A stretch of 64,000 bases of DNA from Jiella pelagia (GTDB lineage: Bacteria > Pseudomonadota > Alphaproteobacteria > Rhizobiales > Rhizobiaceae), in assembly GCF_026898155.1 (NCBI RefSeq), contig NZ_CP114029.1:1619501-1683500 (forward strand), given 5' to 3'. Positions 56,512 to 64,000 of the stretch are shown here, piece after piece. The notes under the pieces were generated by a model. That model was not told the origin of the DNA and searched no databases. It saw nothing but the letters and a program-made list of their open reading frames with translations. The position numbers and the translations under genes are program-made. Position 1 is the first letter of the stretch, and each line of letters starts with the position of its first letter.

Positions 56512-57596
56512 GACTGCGATCCTTCGGCAAGGGAGACCTTCTGCCCCTCTTCGAGGCTGTGGACGCCGGCCGTCACCACTTCGGCTCCGGCTTCCGCGCC
56601 CGAGACGAGGATCACATGGCCACTGCCATCGCGTTCGATCACGACATCTCGCTTGTGCACGGTCTCGTCCTTGGCATTGACGATCCAGACCCTCGTCTTG
56701 CCGTCTTCCTCGATCAGCGCTGTCGGCGGCAGGAAGATCAACGGCTTGCCGGCCTTGGCGGCGGGGATGGCGGTGATCAGCGCGCCGAGCCGGAAGGCGT
56801 TCTGCGAGTCGTCGAGCGAAATGCGCATCCTGACCGTACGGGTCAGCGTATCGGCCTGCGGCGCAATCTCGCGAACCGTGCCATCGGCCCTGACGGTGGG
56901 CGCGACCTGCAGCACCACTTCGAAGGACGAGCCGGCGGAAATTTCGCCGGCGCGCTCGACCGGAACGTCGATCACCGCCTCGCGCTGGTCGGTCCGCGCC
57001 AGGGTCATCACCGCTTCGCCGGCGGAGACCACCTGGCCGACATCGCCCGTGCGCTCGGTGATGACGCCATCGAACGGCGCTGTGAGAACGGCATAGGACA
57101 GCGAGTTCTGCGCCTTGGCGAGCTGCGCCTTGGCGCTGACGAGCTGCGCCTCGGCCGAACTGAGGCTTTGCTGCGCGATGTCCACCTCGGACTGCGCCAC
57201 CGTCTTTTCAGCGAACAACCGCTTCGTGCGCTCGAACGAGGCCCGGGCATTGCGGGCGAGGATCTCGGCGCTGTCGACCTGTGCCTGGGCCGACCTCAGG
57301 TCGGCATTGAGGGTTTCGGCGTCGATGGTCGCAACGGACTCGCCCTTTTCGACGAGATCGCCGACATCGACGGAACGCGAGACGATGCGGCCGAGGGTGC
57401 GAAAGGCCAGCTGCGTCGTAAATCGCGGCTCGACCGTGCCGCTATAGCCGAGCGCCCGCGCGTCGCTTGCGGCGAGCACCGTGGTGAGCACCGGCCGCGG
57501 CGCGGGCCCGGGCCCCTGATCCTCTTCGGACTGGCTGCAGGCGGACAAAAAGAGCGCCATTGCCATGGCGCCGGCGGCATGAAGCAGCGATCGCAT
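56508..57596 (-). CDS. RND efflux membrane-fusion lipoprotein, copy 2
   Basis: About 362 residues. Lipobox FLSAC near residue 20, then a biotinyl-lipoyl-like half (FRTLGRIVSRSVDVGDLVEK), a helical hairpin (SAQAQVDSAEILARNARASF) and beta-barrel parts (LTAPFDGVITERTGDVGQVV). It links the inner-membrane pump to an outer-membrane channel. Located between the first fusion gene and the pump gene with tiny gaps or overlap. Having two different fusion genes is less common than one. Confidence 0.9.
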   Translation of the reverse strand: MRSLLHAAGAMAMALFLSACSQSEEDQGPGPAPRPVLTTVLAASDARALGYSGTVEPRFTTQLAFRTLGRIVSRSVDVGDLVEKGESVATIDAETLNADLRSAQAQVDSAEILARNARASFERTKRLFAEKTVAQSEVDIAQQSLSSAEAQLVSAKAQLAKAQNSLSYAVLTAPFDGVITERTGDVGQVVSAGEAVMTLARTDQREAVIDVPVERAGEISAGSSFEVVLQVAPTVRADGTVREIAPQADTLTRTVRMRISLDDSQNAFRLGALITAIPAAKAGKPLIFLPPTALIEEDGKTRVWIVNAKDETVHKRDVVIERDGSGHVILVSGAEAGAEVVTAGVHSLEEGQKVSLAEGSQS

Positions 57597-57598
57597 CG

Positions 57599-58723
57599 TC
57601 AACGCTCCTCGCCCGTGGCGGGTACGAGCTCGGGCGCTCCGCCCGGTAGCACAAGCTGCGAGCCGTCGGTGATGACGCGCTCGCCCGCTTCGATCCCTTT
57701 CGAAACGAGGATGTCCCTCGTCCGATAGGCCGCAATTTCTATCGTCTTCAGTATCGGCCTGCCTCCCTCGCCGACCACCCAGACCGCCGGCTCGCCGTTT
57801 TTTACCAGCAGCGCATCCCACGGCAGGCTGACGGCCTCGGCGGGACCGTCGCCGGTCTCGCGGCCGACGACGGCCGCGCCGAGCGTCATCTGTGGCGGCG
57901 GGTTTTCGAGGCCGAGCTTGACCTGCACCGTGCCGGTACTGCTGTCGATCAGCGGCGAGACTTCGCGGACATTGCCGATCGCCGACACCGACGGGTTCTC
58001 CACCAGCGATACTTCGATCGCCTCCGGCTTCTGCCCGGAAAGGAGCAGCTGCTCCTGGATACTGAAGACCGCATCGAGGGCGCCGCTCTGGGCGAAGCCG
58101 AAAGCCGACTGGGCGGCGGTGACGACCTGGCCCGGATCGATGCTGCGGCTGGTGATCACCCCGTCGGCATCCGCTGTCAGCACCGTGTCGTCGAGCGTGT
58201 TCTCGGCATTCGTCAGATCCGACTTCGCCGTATCGAGATCGCTCCGGGCGCTGGCGAGCGTCTGTTCGGCGTCATCATAGCTCGAGCGGGTGGTAAAGCC
58301 TTGGGAAAGCAGCTGCTTCTGGCGATCGAAGGCGGCCTCGGCCTGCGCCACCACCGCCTCGGCCGAGCCGACCCTTGCTCTTGCCGATGCGACGTCCGCC
58401 TCTTCCTGGGTCGGATCGATCCTGGCGAGGACGGTGCCGGGTTCGACGTGGTCGCCGACATCGACGTTCACCTCGGTGACGCGGCCGCCGGTCTCGAAGG
58501 CATAGGTCGAGGTGTTGCGGGCGACGATCGTGCCGGTCAGGGAAATCGTCCGGGTATAGGGCTTCTGTTCTGCCTCGACGAAAGCCGCGACCTGCGGCGG
58601 CGCGGCCTGCCCGACCTCCTCGCCGCAACCGGCGACGAGCGGAAGAACCGCGAATCCTGCAATTGCCAGCCAGCGGCGCGAGGAACGCCAACGATTTGGC
58701 CATACCATCGATCGAACATCCAT
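57599..58723 (-). CDS. RND efflux membrane-fusion lipoprotein, copy 1
   Basis: About 374 residues. Lipobox LVAGC near residue 33; then TYAFETGGRVTEVNVDVGDH, the long hairpin (SARARVGSAEAVVAQAEAAF) and DGVITSRSIDPGQVV. Same architecture as copy 2 but diverged. First gene of the operon, divergent from the MarR regulator with about 60 bases between start codons. One of the four unexpanded GAGCTC sites is at its end (57626). Confidence 0.9.
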   Translation of the reverse strand: MDVRSMVWPNRWRSSRRWLAIAGFAVLPLVAGCGEEVGQAAPPQVAAFVEAEQKPYTRTISLTGTIVARNTSTYAFETGGRVTEVNVDVGDHVEPGTVLARIDPTQEEADVASARARVGSAEAVVAQAEAAFDRQKQLLSQGFTTRSSYDDAEQTLASARSDLDTAKSDLTNAENTLDDTVLTADADGVITSRSIDPGQVVTAAQSAFGFAQSGALDAVFSIQEQLLLSGQKPEAIEVSLVENPSVSAIGNVREVSPLIDSSTGTVQVKLGLENPPPQMTLGAAVVGRETGDGPAEAVSLPWDALLVKNGEPAVWVVGEGGRPILKTIEIAAYRTRDILVSKGIEAGERVITDGSQLVLPGGAPELVPATGEER

Positions 58724-58729
58724 GTTGCT

Positions 58730-58759
58730 TATCGATCAAATAACTTTATGATCGAGATA
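58730..58759. promoter_or_regulatory. Probable MarR operator of the efflux operon
   Basis: TATCGATCA on the left and TGATCGAGATA on the right form an inverted repeat around an A/T-rich spacer in the 59-base gap between the divergent pump operon and marR. The A/T content stands out from the surroundings. Likely controls both directions. Confidence 0.6.
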
Positions 58760-58782
58760 TACCAGCTGAACGAGGAACGTCA

Positions 58783-59277
58783 ATGCCGCGTGCAAAGGCC
58801 GCTCCGCTCCCATCGAGCGAGCGGAAGCCGGAAGGATTCAGGGAATTTTCCAACCTGTTCAAGCAGGTGGTTCACGTCGCGGTCGGGCTCGATCGCGAGC
58901 TGGCGACCCGCTACGGGCTGGCCTTGACCGATCTTGCATGTCTGGGATTTCTCGAGGAAACCGCCGAGCCGGTCAGCCCGAAGATGATCGCCGAGCATGT
59001 CGGCCTGTCGACGGGAGCGACGACGGCGCTGCTGGATCGCCTGGAGCGGGAGGGCTTCATCGAACGCCGTCCGAATCCTGCCGATCGGCGCGGCGTGATC
59101 ATCGCTTTGGTCAGTGATAAGGCGGCTCAGGTTCTCGACGACCAGAAGGACCTGCGAAATCGGCTCCAGGGCGCCTATGAGGGATTGTCGCCCGAGGAAG
59201 CGGCGGGAGCCACACGCTTCCTCCTCGCGCTTCTCGAAGAGCCGGTGCCTTGCGTCGGCCCGGACAAGGAGCGCTGA
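58783..59277 (+). CDS. MarR-family transcriptional regulator
   Basis: About 164 residues. Winged helix: LTDLACLGFLEETAEPVSPK, MIAEHVGLSTGATTALLDRL and the wing (EGFIERRPNPADRRGVIIAL). Divergent from the efflux operon, so it is the likely repressor, relieved by a pump substrate. ATG 58783 is preceded by GAGGAA. Confidence 0.9.
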   Translation: MPRAKAAPLPSSERKPEGFREFSNLFKQVVHVAVGLDRELATRYGLALTDLACLGFLEETAEPVSPKMIAEHVGLSTGATTALLDRLEREGFIERRPNPADRRGVIIALVSDKAAQVLDDQKDLRNRLQGAYEGLSPEEAAGATRFLLALLEEPVPCVGPDKER

Positions 59278-59331
59278 CGAAGAGACCGCGAGAGACGATA
59301 GACGACGGCGCCAATCGGGCGCCCGCCGGCC

Positions 59332-60096
59332 TCAGATCGAGCCGGCCTCGACCATGTAGTTGTTGGCGGTACACATCGCGGCGTCGTCCGAGGCGAGGAA
59401 CAGCACCATCCGGGCGACATAGGCCGGCTCGATGAGGTCCTTCAGGCACTGGCGGTCGCGATGCTTTGCGATCGCCGCCTCGGTGACCCACAGCTCCTTC
59501 TGCCGGTCTGTCATGATCCAGCCGGGGACGACGGTATTCACCCGGATCCGGTGCGGCCCGAGGTCCCGGGCGAAGGATCGGGTCATGCCGTGCACCGCCG
59601 CCTTGGCGGTGGTGTAGGCCGGCATGCCGCCGCCCGCCTCCCACCAGGAGTTGGAACCCATGTTGACGATCGCCCCGCCACCGGCGGCGATCATGCCGGG
59701 AGCGACGGCCTGGATGGCGAAGAACATGTGCTTCAGATTGGTGGCGATCCGCTCGTCGAAATAGTCGGGCGTGACCGTTTCCCAGCCGTGCCGGTCGTCG
59801 CGGGCGGCGTTGTTGACGAGAACGGTTGCCGGGCCGTAGCGCGTCGCAAGGGCGGCGATGGCGCCCTTGGTCGCTTCGATGTCACGCAGGTCGCAGAGTT
59901 CGAAGCCGACGGCCGCGCCCTCGCCGTTCAGCTCGTCGGCGAGCGCCGTCGAGCCTGCGGTGTCGACATCGAGGAAGCCCACCTTCGAACCCTGCGCCGC
60001 GAAGGCGCGGACGATCTGTGCGCCGATCCCCGACGCCCCGCCGGTGACGAGGACGCTTTTGCCGGCAAGGCTCGGATAGGTGGCAAATTGCGGCAT
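59332..60096 (-). CDS. SDR-family NAD(P)-dependent sugar or alcohol dehydrogenase
   Basis: About 254 residues, classical short-chain dehydrogenase: cofactor motif TGGASGIGAQI, NNAARDD, the catalytic Ser in MGSNSWWEAGG, and Tyr/Lys in AYTTAK. The SWWEAGGGMPAY stretch resembles L-arabinose/D-xylose/L-fucose dehydrogenases of alphaproteobacteria, so a sugar substrate is likely but not shown. Same strand as tspO, 69 bases downstream of it. Confidence 0.88.
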   Translation of the reverse strand: MPQFATYPSLAGKSVLVTGGASGIGAQIVRAFAAQGSKVGFLDVDTAGSTALADELNGEGAAVGFELCDLRDIEATKGAIAALATRYGPATVLVNNAARDDRHGWETVTPDYFDERIATNLKHMFFAIQAVAPGMIAAGGGAIVNMGSNSWWEAGGGMPAYTTAKAAVHGMTRSFARDLGPHRIRVNTVVPGWIMTDRQKELWVTEAAIAKHRDRQCLKDLIEPAYVARMVLFLASDDAAMCTANNYMVEAGSI

Positions 60097-60165
60097 CGAT
60101 CGGGTCTCCGTGGCTCGTCGGCGGCGTTGCCGCGCCGCCTCTTTGCGACGGGCCGACGGTCGCGG

Positions 60166-60666
60166 TCAACCGTTCGCGGCAGCCGCGCGGAACGCCTGCG
60201 GATTGCGGCGCCAGACCGAGAAGTTGAGGCAGGCTGCGGCCGTCACCCAGGCGAGATAAGGAATCATCAGGAGCCCGGCGATCGCATCCACCGGGTAGAA
60301 CACCAGCGCGTTGACCGCCACCGCAACCCACAGCGCCAGAACGTCGGCGAAAGCCAGCCCGGGCCGCTTCAGCCCGAAGAACAGCGCCGACCAGGCGGCG
60401 TTGAGGGCGAGTTGCACCGCATAGACGATGAAGGGCGTGGCGACGAGCCCGGCGGTCTCGTAGACCCGCCAGCCGGCGATGGCGATCATCACGTAGAGCA
60501 GCGACCAGACGGTCGGGAAGACCCAGTTCGGCGGCGTCCAGCCCGGCTTGTCGAGCCCCTCATACCAGGCCCCCGGCTTGAACACGGCGCCGCTCGAGGC
60601 GACGGCGAGGACGATCACCACGAAGACGCCAAGGCTCAGGATCGATGCCATCTCAGTCAGCCCCAT
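60166..60666 (-). CDS. tspO: TspO/MBR family tryptophan-rich membrane sensor
   Basis: About 166 residues with five membrane helices. Family features: YEGLDKPGWTPPNWVFPTVW, LNAAWSALFFGLKRPGLAFA and PYLAWVTAAACLNFSVWRRN. Binds porphyrins and tetrapyrroles and acts as an oxygen- or stress-linked regulator. Start at 60666 or 60651. Upstream of an SDR gene. Confidence 0.93.
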   Translation of the reverse strand: MGLTEMASILSLGVFVVIVLAVASSGAVFKPGAWYEGLDKPGWTPPNWVFPTVWSLLYVMIAIAGWRVYETAGLVATPFIVYAVQLALNAAWSALFFGLKRPGLAFADVLALWVAVAVNALVFYPVDAIAGLLMIPYLAWVTAAACLNFSVWRRNPQAFRAAAANG

Positions 60667-60755
60667 AAGATTTCGTTTGCCGCAAGCGTAAAAGCGTTCG
60701 ACAACAACGCTTGCGATCGCTCTCAGGTGCCATCCCCGATGAGAAACTTGCCCCG

Positions 60756-61254
60756 ATGAGAACTTTCCCGTTCATCCTATCCGCAATCCTCGTCCTCGCC
60801 CACCCTGCCGTCGCCGCCGAGTCGGAGGTCGCGGCCGACGCCGCGGCGTTGCGGGCCTGCCTCGATCGGGCCGAAGACGATCCGCGCAGCTGCATCGAGA
60901 CGGTCGTCACCCCTTGCCTCGACACGCTTTCCGACAGTGGCGAAGGCATCAACGGCTGCTACGACCGCGAGGCGAGCGCCTGGGACATCCTCCTCAACGA
61001 GGACTACCGCGTCGCCCTCGATGACGCCCGATCCTACGACGCCGACACCCAGGAGAACGGCGGCGACACCGGAGCGGCGGCTGGGCTCAAGCAGGCCCAG
61101 CGCGCCTGGATCGCCTTTCGCGACGCCGAATGCGACCGGCTCTATGCCCGCAACATGGGCGGGACGATCCGCTTCACCGTCCATGCCGCCTGCCAGAACC
61201 GGCTGACCGCCGAGCGCGCCATCGAGCCTCGGTCTGACGGACGAGCCCCGCTGA
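60756..61254 (+). CDS. Secreted LprI/DUF1311-like lysozyme-inhibitor family protein (one-base frameshift)
   Basis: About 165 residues after correction. Signal peptide (FPFILSAILVLAHPAVA), then cysteine pairs and the family core (INGCYDREASAWDILLNEDY; LKQAQRAWIAFRDAECDRLY). The raw frame runs on into an arginine-rich, antisense-like tail to 61466; removing one base from GAGCCTC (61224-61230) gives AERAIELGLTDEPR and a stop at 61252, the expected length. Members bind lysozyme in mycobacteria; the role here is unknown. Divergent from tspO. Confidence 0.82.
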
Positions 61255-61317
61255 CACTGCGATACCAACGGGAAGCGGCGCCGATGTGTCCGCCCGCCGA
61301 ACGCACCGAGCCCGGCA

Positions 61318-61842
61318 TCAGCCGAAAAGCGGGCTCTGCCAGACATAGTAGCCGAGCACCGGCAGGGCGACGACGGGAATGGCCATCTGGATCGGCCGGA
61401 GCGAGGCGAAGAACAGCGGCGCCTCGCCCTTCTTCGCCGCCACCGGATCGATCACGGCGAGGCTGAGATAGCCGACCAGTTCCAGCGCCGTCGCCGTCAG
61501 CGTATAGGCCCAGACCGTCCCGACGATGGCGGCAAAGCCGAGGCCGTAGAGCCAGAGCATGGTGGCGAGTTGGGAAAGCGTCGGCCCTTCCGGCTGGCGG
61601 AAGCTGACCCCGCGCCTGACGCCGGCCAGGAAGGTGAGGATCGCGCCGCCCCAGAGCAGCGTCAGATTGACCGTGAGAAACGACTCCGCTTCGGTGCCGA
61701 TCCACAGATAGATCGCGCCGGCGGCGATCGGCAGCATGGCGGCAAAGGCGAACAGCGCGCCGATCGGCGGCGGCTCCGCCGGTTCGGTCGCGGTGATCGT
61801 CCGACCCTCGTGTTCGCTCGCCATTCTCGATCCTTTCGCCAT
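61318..61842 (-). CDS. DUF3429 integral membrane protein
   Basis: About 174 residues with five membrane segments: GALFAFAAMLPIAAGAIYLW, WGGAILTFLAGVRRGVSFRQ and LRPIQMAIPVVALPVLGYYV. Two starts, 61842 and 61824. Function unknown. Convergent with the LprI-like gene. Confidence 0.87.
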   Translation of the reverse strand: MAKGSRMASEHEGRTITATEPAEPPPIGALFAFAAMLPIAAGAIYLWIGTEAESFLTVNLTLLWGGAILTFLAGVRRGVSFRQPEGPTLSQLATMLWLYGLGFAAIVGTVWAYTLTATALELVGYLSLAVIDPVAAKKGEAPLFFASLRPIQMAIPVVALPVLGYYVWQSPLFG

Positions 61843-61944
61843 TGCCTCTGCCGGGTCGCCGCCCGAGGCCGATTCGCAATCGACCGCGACGATGTTTCAC
61901 GTGGGCGGGAGGATTGTCGTTCCCCCGATCGCGCGACCCATTCC

Positions 61945-63590
61945 TCAGGGGTTGCAATATGGGCGCAGGATCGCTCGCGTCTCCCTCTCGCAGCGCTGCA
62001 GCAGCCGGTAGGCCTGATATTTCGCGGCGTGGAAATCGGCAATGGCACCACCTGCGGGCCGGAGAACCTCGCCGGAGCGGCCCATCGCCGCAGCCGCGGC
62101 CGCAAGATCGGGATGGGCTCTGGAAGCGACCGCACCGACCATGGCGCTGCCGAGGAGAACCGGCTCCGGCGTCTCGGGCAAGGCCACCGACAGCCCCGTC
62201 GCATCGGCGAGCAGCCGGCGCATGAGCGCCGAATGGGCCGCGCCCCCCGAAGCGACGATCGTGCCGAGTTCGAGCCCCTTCGCCCGGTTCGCCTCGACGA
62301 TCTGCCGCGTGCCGTAGCAGAGCCCCGCGAGCGTCGCGACGAAGAGCCTGACGAGGCTGTCCTCGCTGGAGGCGAGCGTCAGCCCGGAGATCGCACCGCG
62401 CACATGCGGGTCGGCCTCCGGCGAGCGGTTGCCGAGAAACTCCGGGACGACGGTGAGCCTCGGCGCCGAGAAGCGCTGCGTCTTCGAGCGAGCCGGCCAT
62501 CTCGACGGCGCGCTTCTCCAGATAGTCGAGCAGGGACAGCCCTGCCGCGGCCGCGGCTTGCGCCGCCGCCGGGTGGCCCGGATGCATCTGCACGAGGTAA
62601 TCCAGCGCGGCGCCATAGGCCGACTGGCCGCCCTCGAGCAGCCAGAAACCGGGGATCATCGCGCCGAAATACGGGCCCCAGACGCCGTCGACGAAGGTCG
62701 GCTCGTGGGTCAGCGTCATGGTGCAGGAGGAGGTGCCCATGATGAAGGCGAGTTCCTCCGTCGGATCGGCAGCCGAGCCCGAGCCGGTGGCGCCGCCGAC
62801 CGTGCCGACCCCGCCGGCATGGGCGTCGATCAGGGACGCGCCGACCGGCGTGCCGGAAACGAGGCCGAGGCTCGGCGGCGGCCTTCTCCGTCAGCCCCTG
62901 CCCGAGCGGGGTGGCAATGTCGACGACCTCGGTGCCGATGCGGGCAAAGCCTTCCTCGGCGAGTTCTTCCAGTCCGATGGTGCGGAAGTAGCTCGCATCG
63001 AACCGCTGCTCATGGGCGAGATAGGTCCATTTGCAGGTGAGCGTGCAGACCGACCGCGTCAGACTTCCCGTCGCGCGAAAGGAGAGAAAGTCGGCGAGAT
63101 CGAAGAAATGCCCCGCCCGCTTGAACGTGTCCGGCAGCTTCTCCTTCAGCCAGAGCAGCTTGGGCGTTTCCATCTCCGGCGAGATGCGCCCGCCGATATA
63201 GCGCAGCACCGGATGGTTGGTCTGGTTGATGCGGTCGGTCTGGTCGAGCGCGCGGTGGTCCATCCAGACGATGACGTTGCGCGTGTCGTCGCCGGATGTG
63301 CTCACCGTCACCGGCTGGCCGTCGCCGTCCAGCACCACCAGCGAGCAGGTGGCGTCGAAGCCGAGGCCCTTGACGTCCTCGCCTGTCAGCCCGGCAGTCG
63401 CCAGAGCCTCGCGGACGCAGGCGCAGATCGCCTGCCATATGTCGTCCGAAGACTGCTCGAAGATGTTCGGGTCCTCGCGCCACAGGCGAATCGGCCGCTT
63501 GGCGGCGGCGAGCAGCCCACCGCTCCGGTCGAACAGCCCCGCCCGGGCGCTGCCCGTCCCAACGTCGATGCCGAGATAGGCCTCAGCCAT
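61945..63590 (-). CDS. FGGY-family carbohydrate kinase, ribulokinase-like (two one-base frameshifts)
   Basis: About 547 residues after correction. N-terminal ATPase motif [80 protein letters not shown] and a terminal [20 protein letters not shown] are of the ribulokinase/FGGY group; the sugar is probably D-ribulose but not proven. Extra bases at GAGGCTC 62867-62873 (true [15 protein letters not shown]) and GAGCCTC 62455-62461 (true [17 protein letters not shown]). Stands alone on its strand. Confidence 0.87.
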
Positions 63591-63772
63591 GCCGCCTCCC
63601 TCATTCTGATGGGAAGCGAACTAGCCGGATTTTGCCGAAGATGGAAAGGGGGCGTCGGTCGCTCTCGGTAGAGACCCGATCGATCGACCATCCTCCAGGG
63701 GCCTGCCGATTACGCGCGTCACGGCGTGGCGCGCCACATCGACTTTCGAATTGCAGATGGCGCCGATGGCTC

Positions 63773-64000
63773 TCAGGGCTGCCGAATGTAGAATGTCGCA
63801 ATCGTCGAGTTGGGCGGCGTATAGCTGTCGCATTCGACCCGATATCCCGCCACGTCCAGTGTCACCAAACCCTGAAGCAGGCAGCGATCCGCGAAGGTTT
63901 GCGGAATGCCGAATGCCGCCACGGTGTCGTAGAGCCGGTTGCGATAGGCCTCGTGATCGCCGGCGCCATGAGCGATCTCCGCGCGGATCATGAACTCGTC
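63773..64000 (-). CDS. C-terminal part of an unidentified protein
   Basis: An open frame entering from the right edge: at least 75 residues ending TPPNSTIATFYIRQP. Sequence such as FADRCLLQGLVTLDVAGYRV looks like a folded domain, but I cannot assign a family. The ATG at 63991 may be internal or the true start. Partial. Confidence 0.45.
   Translation of the reverse strand, partial: DEFMIRAEIAHGAGDHEAYRNRLYDTVAAFGIPQTFADRCLLQGLVTLDVAGYRVECDSYTPPNSTIATFYIRQP

Noticed and set aside
53245..57096. A 1283-residue plus-strand open frame
   Set aside because: Antisense shadow of the RND pump and fusion genes; its sequence is histidine/arginine/aspartate-rich without domains.

Overview
The window is a GC-rich chromosomal segment of an alphaproteobacterium, most likely a Hyphomicrobiales (Rhizobiales) member. 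The evidence is the gene repertoire: ChvE/GguA/GguB sugar uptake, RpoH, CarD, an HWE-type histidine kinase, a rhizobial-type bifunctional MarR-GNAT protein, DUF1036 and DUF2007 proteins, ribosomal protein bS21 with a short basic tail, and a dispersed palindromic repeat common in rhizobial intergenic DNA. I see no phage, insertion sequence, CRISPR array, rRNA or tRNA. The family cannot be fixed from sequence reading alone.

Layout. 1-3 kb: end of the thiamine ABC transporter (thiP, thiQ) and a lipoprotein M48 protease. 3-8.5 kb: an accessory stretch with two copies of a palindromic repeat, a two-part acetyltransferase, LysR and XRE regulators, and an orphan radical SAM/SPASM protein. 8.5-18.3 kb: rpoH, carD, ferredoxin, S4 RNA-binding protein, a SUV3-like helicase with a long tail, a vapBC toxin-antitoxin pair, and glyQ. 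18.3-31 kb: HWE kinase, membrane proteins, Zn-dependent alcohol dehydrogenase, S49 protease, an N6-methyltransferase, octaprenyl diphosphate synthase, a TPR protein, ispE, moaB, and a large peptidoglycan hydrolase joining M23 and transglycosylase domains. 32-38.4 kb: an operon for a secreted protein, one ExbB/TolQ, two ExbD/TolR and a giant TonB-like protein. 38.4-45.8 kb: paralogous membrane proteins, rpsU, DUF1810, MarR-GNAT, a urease fragment (ureD-ureA only), a J-domain-like protein and a D-amino-acid transaminase. 45.8-53.2 kb: a galactose/arabinose operon (gntR-chvE-gguA-gguB-sugar dehydrogenase-dgoK-dgoA). 53.3-59.3 kb: an RND efflux pump with two membrane-fusion lipoproteins and a divergent MarR regulator. 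59.3-64 kb: SDR, TspO, an LprI-like protein, DUF3429, an FGGY kinase and a partial gene.

The most striking observation concerns the sequence itself. I count fourteen +1 frameshifts in genes that should be intact, including glyQ, ispE, carD, gguA and gguB. Every one is a single extra base in the exact centre of what protein conservation says should be the palindrome GAGCTC (it reads GAG-N-CTC). I found no frameshift anywhere else. Only four intact GAGCTC hexamers remain. This strongly suggests a systematic sequencing or consensus error at a modified GAGCTC site, and hence a hidden GAGCTC-specific DNA modification in the organism, rather than real gene decay. I give the full corrected extent of each affected gene and mark where the extra base lies.
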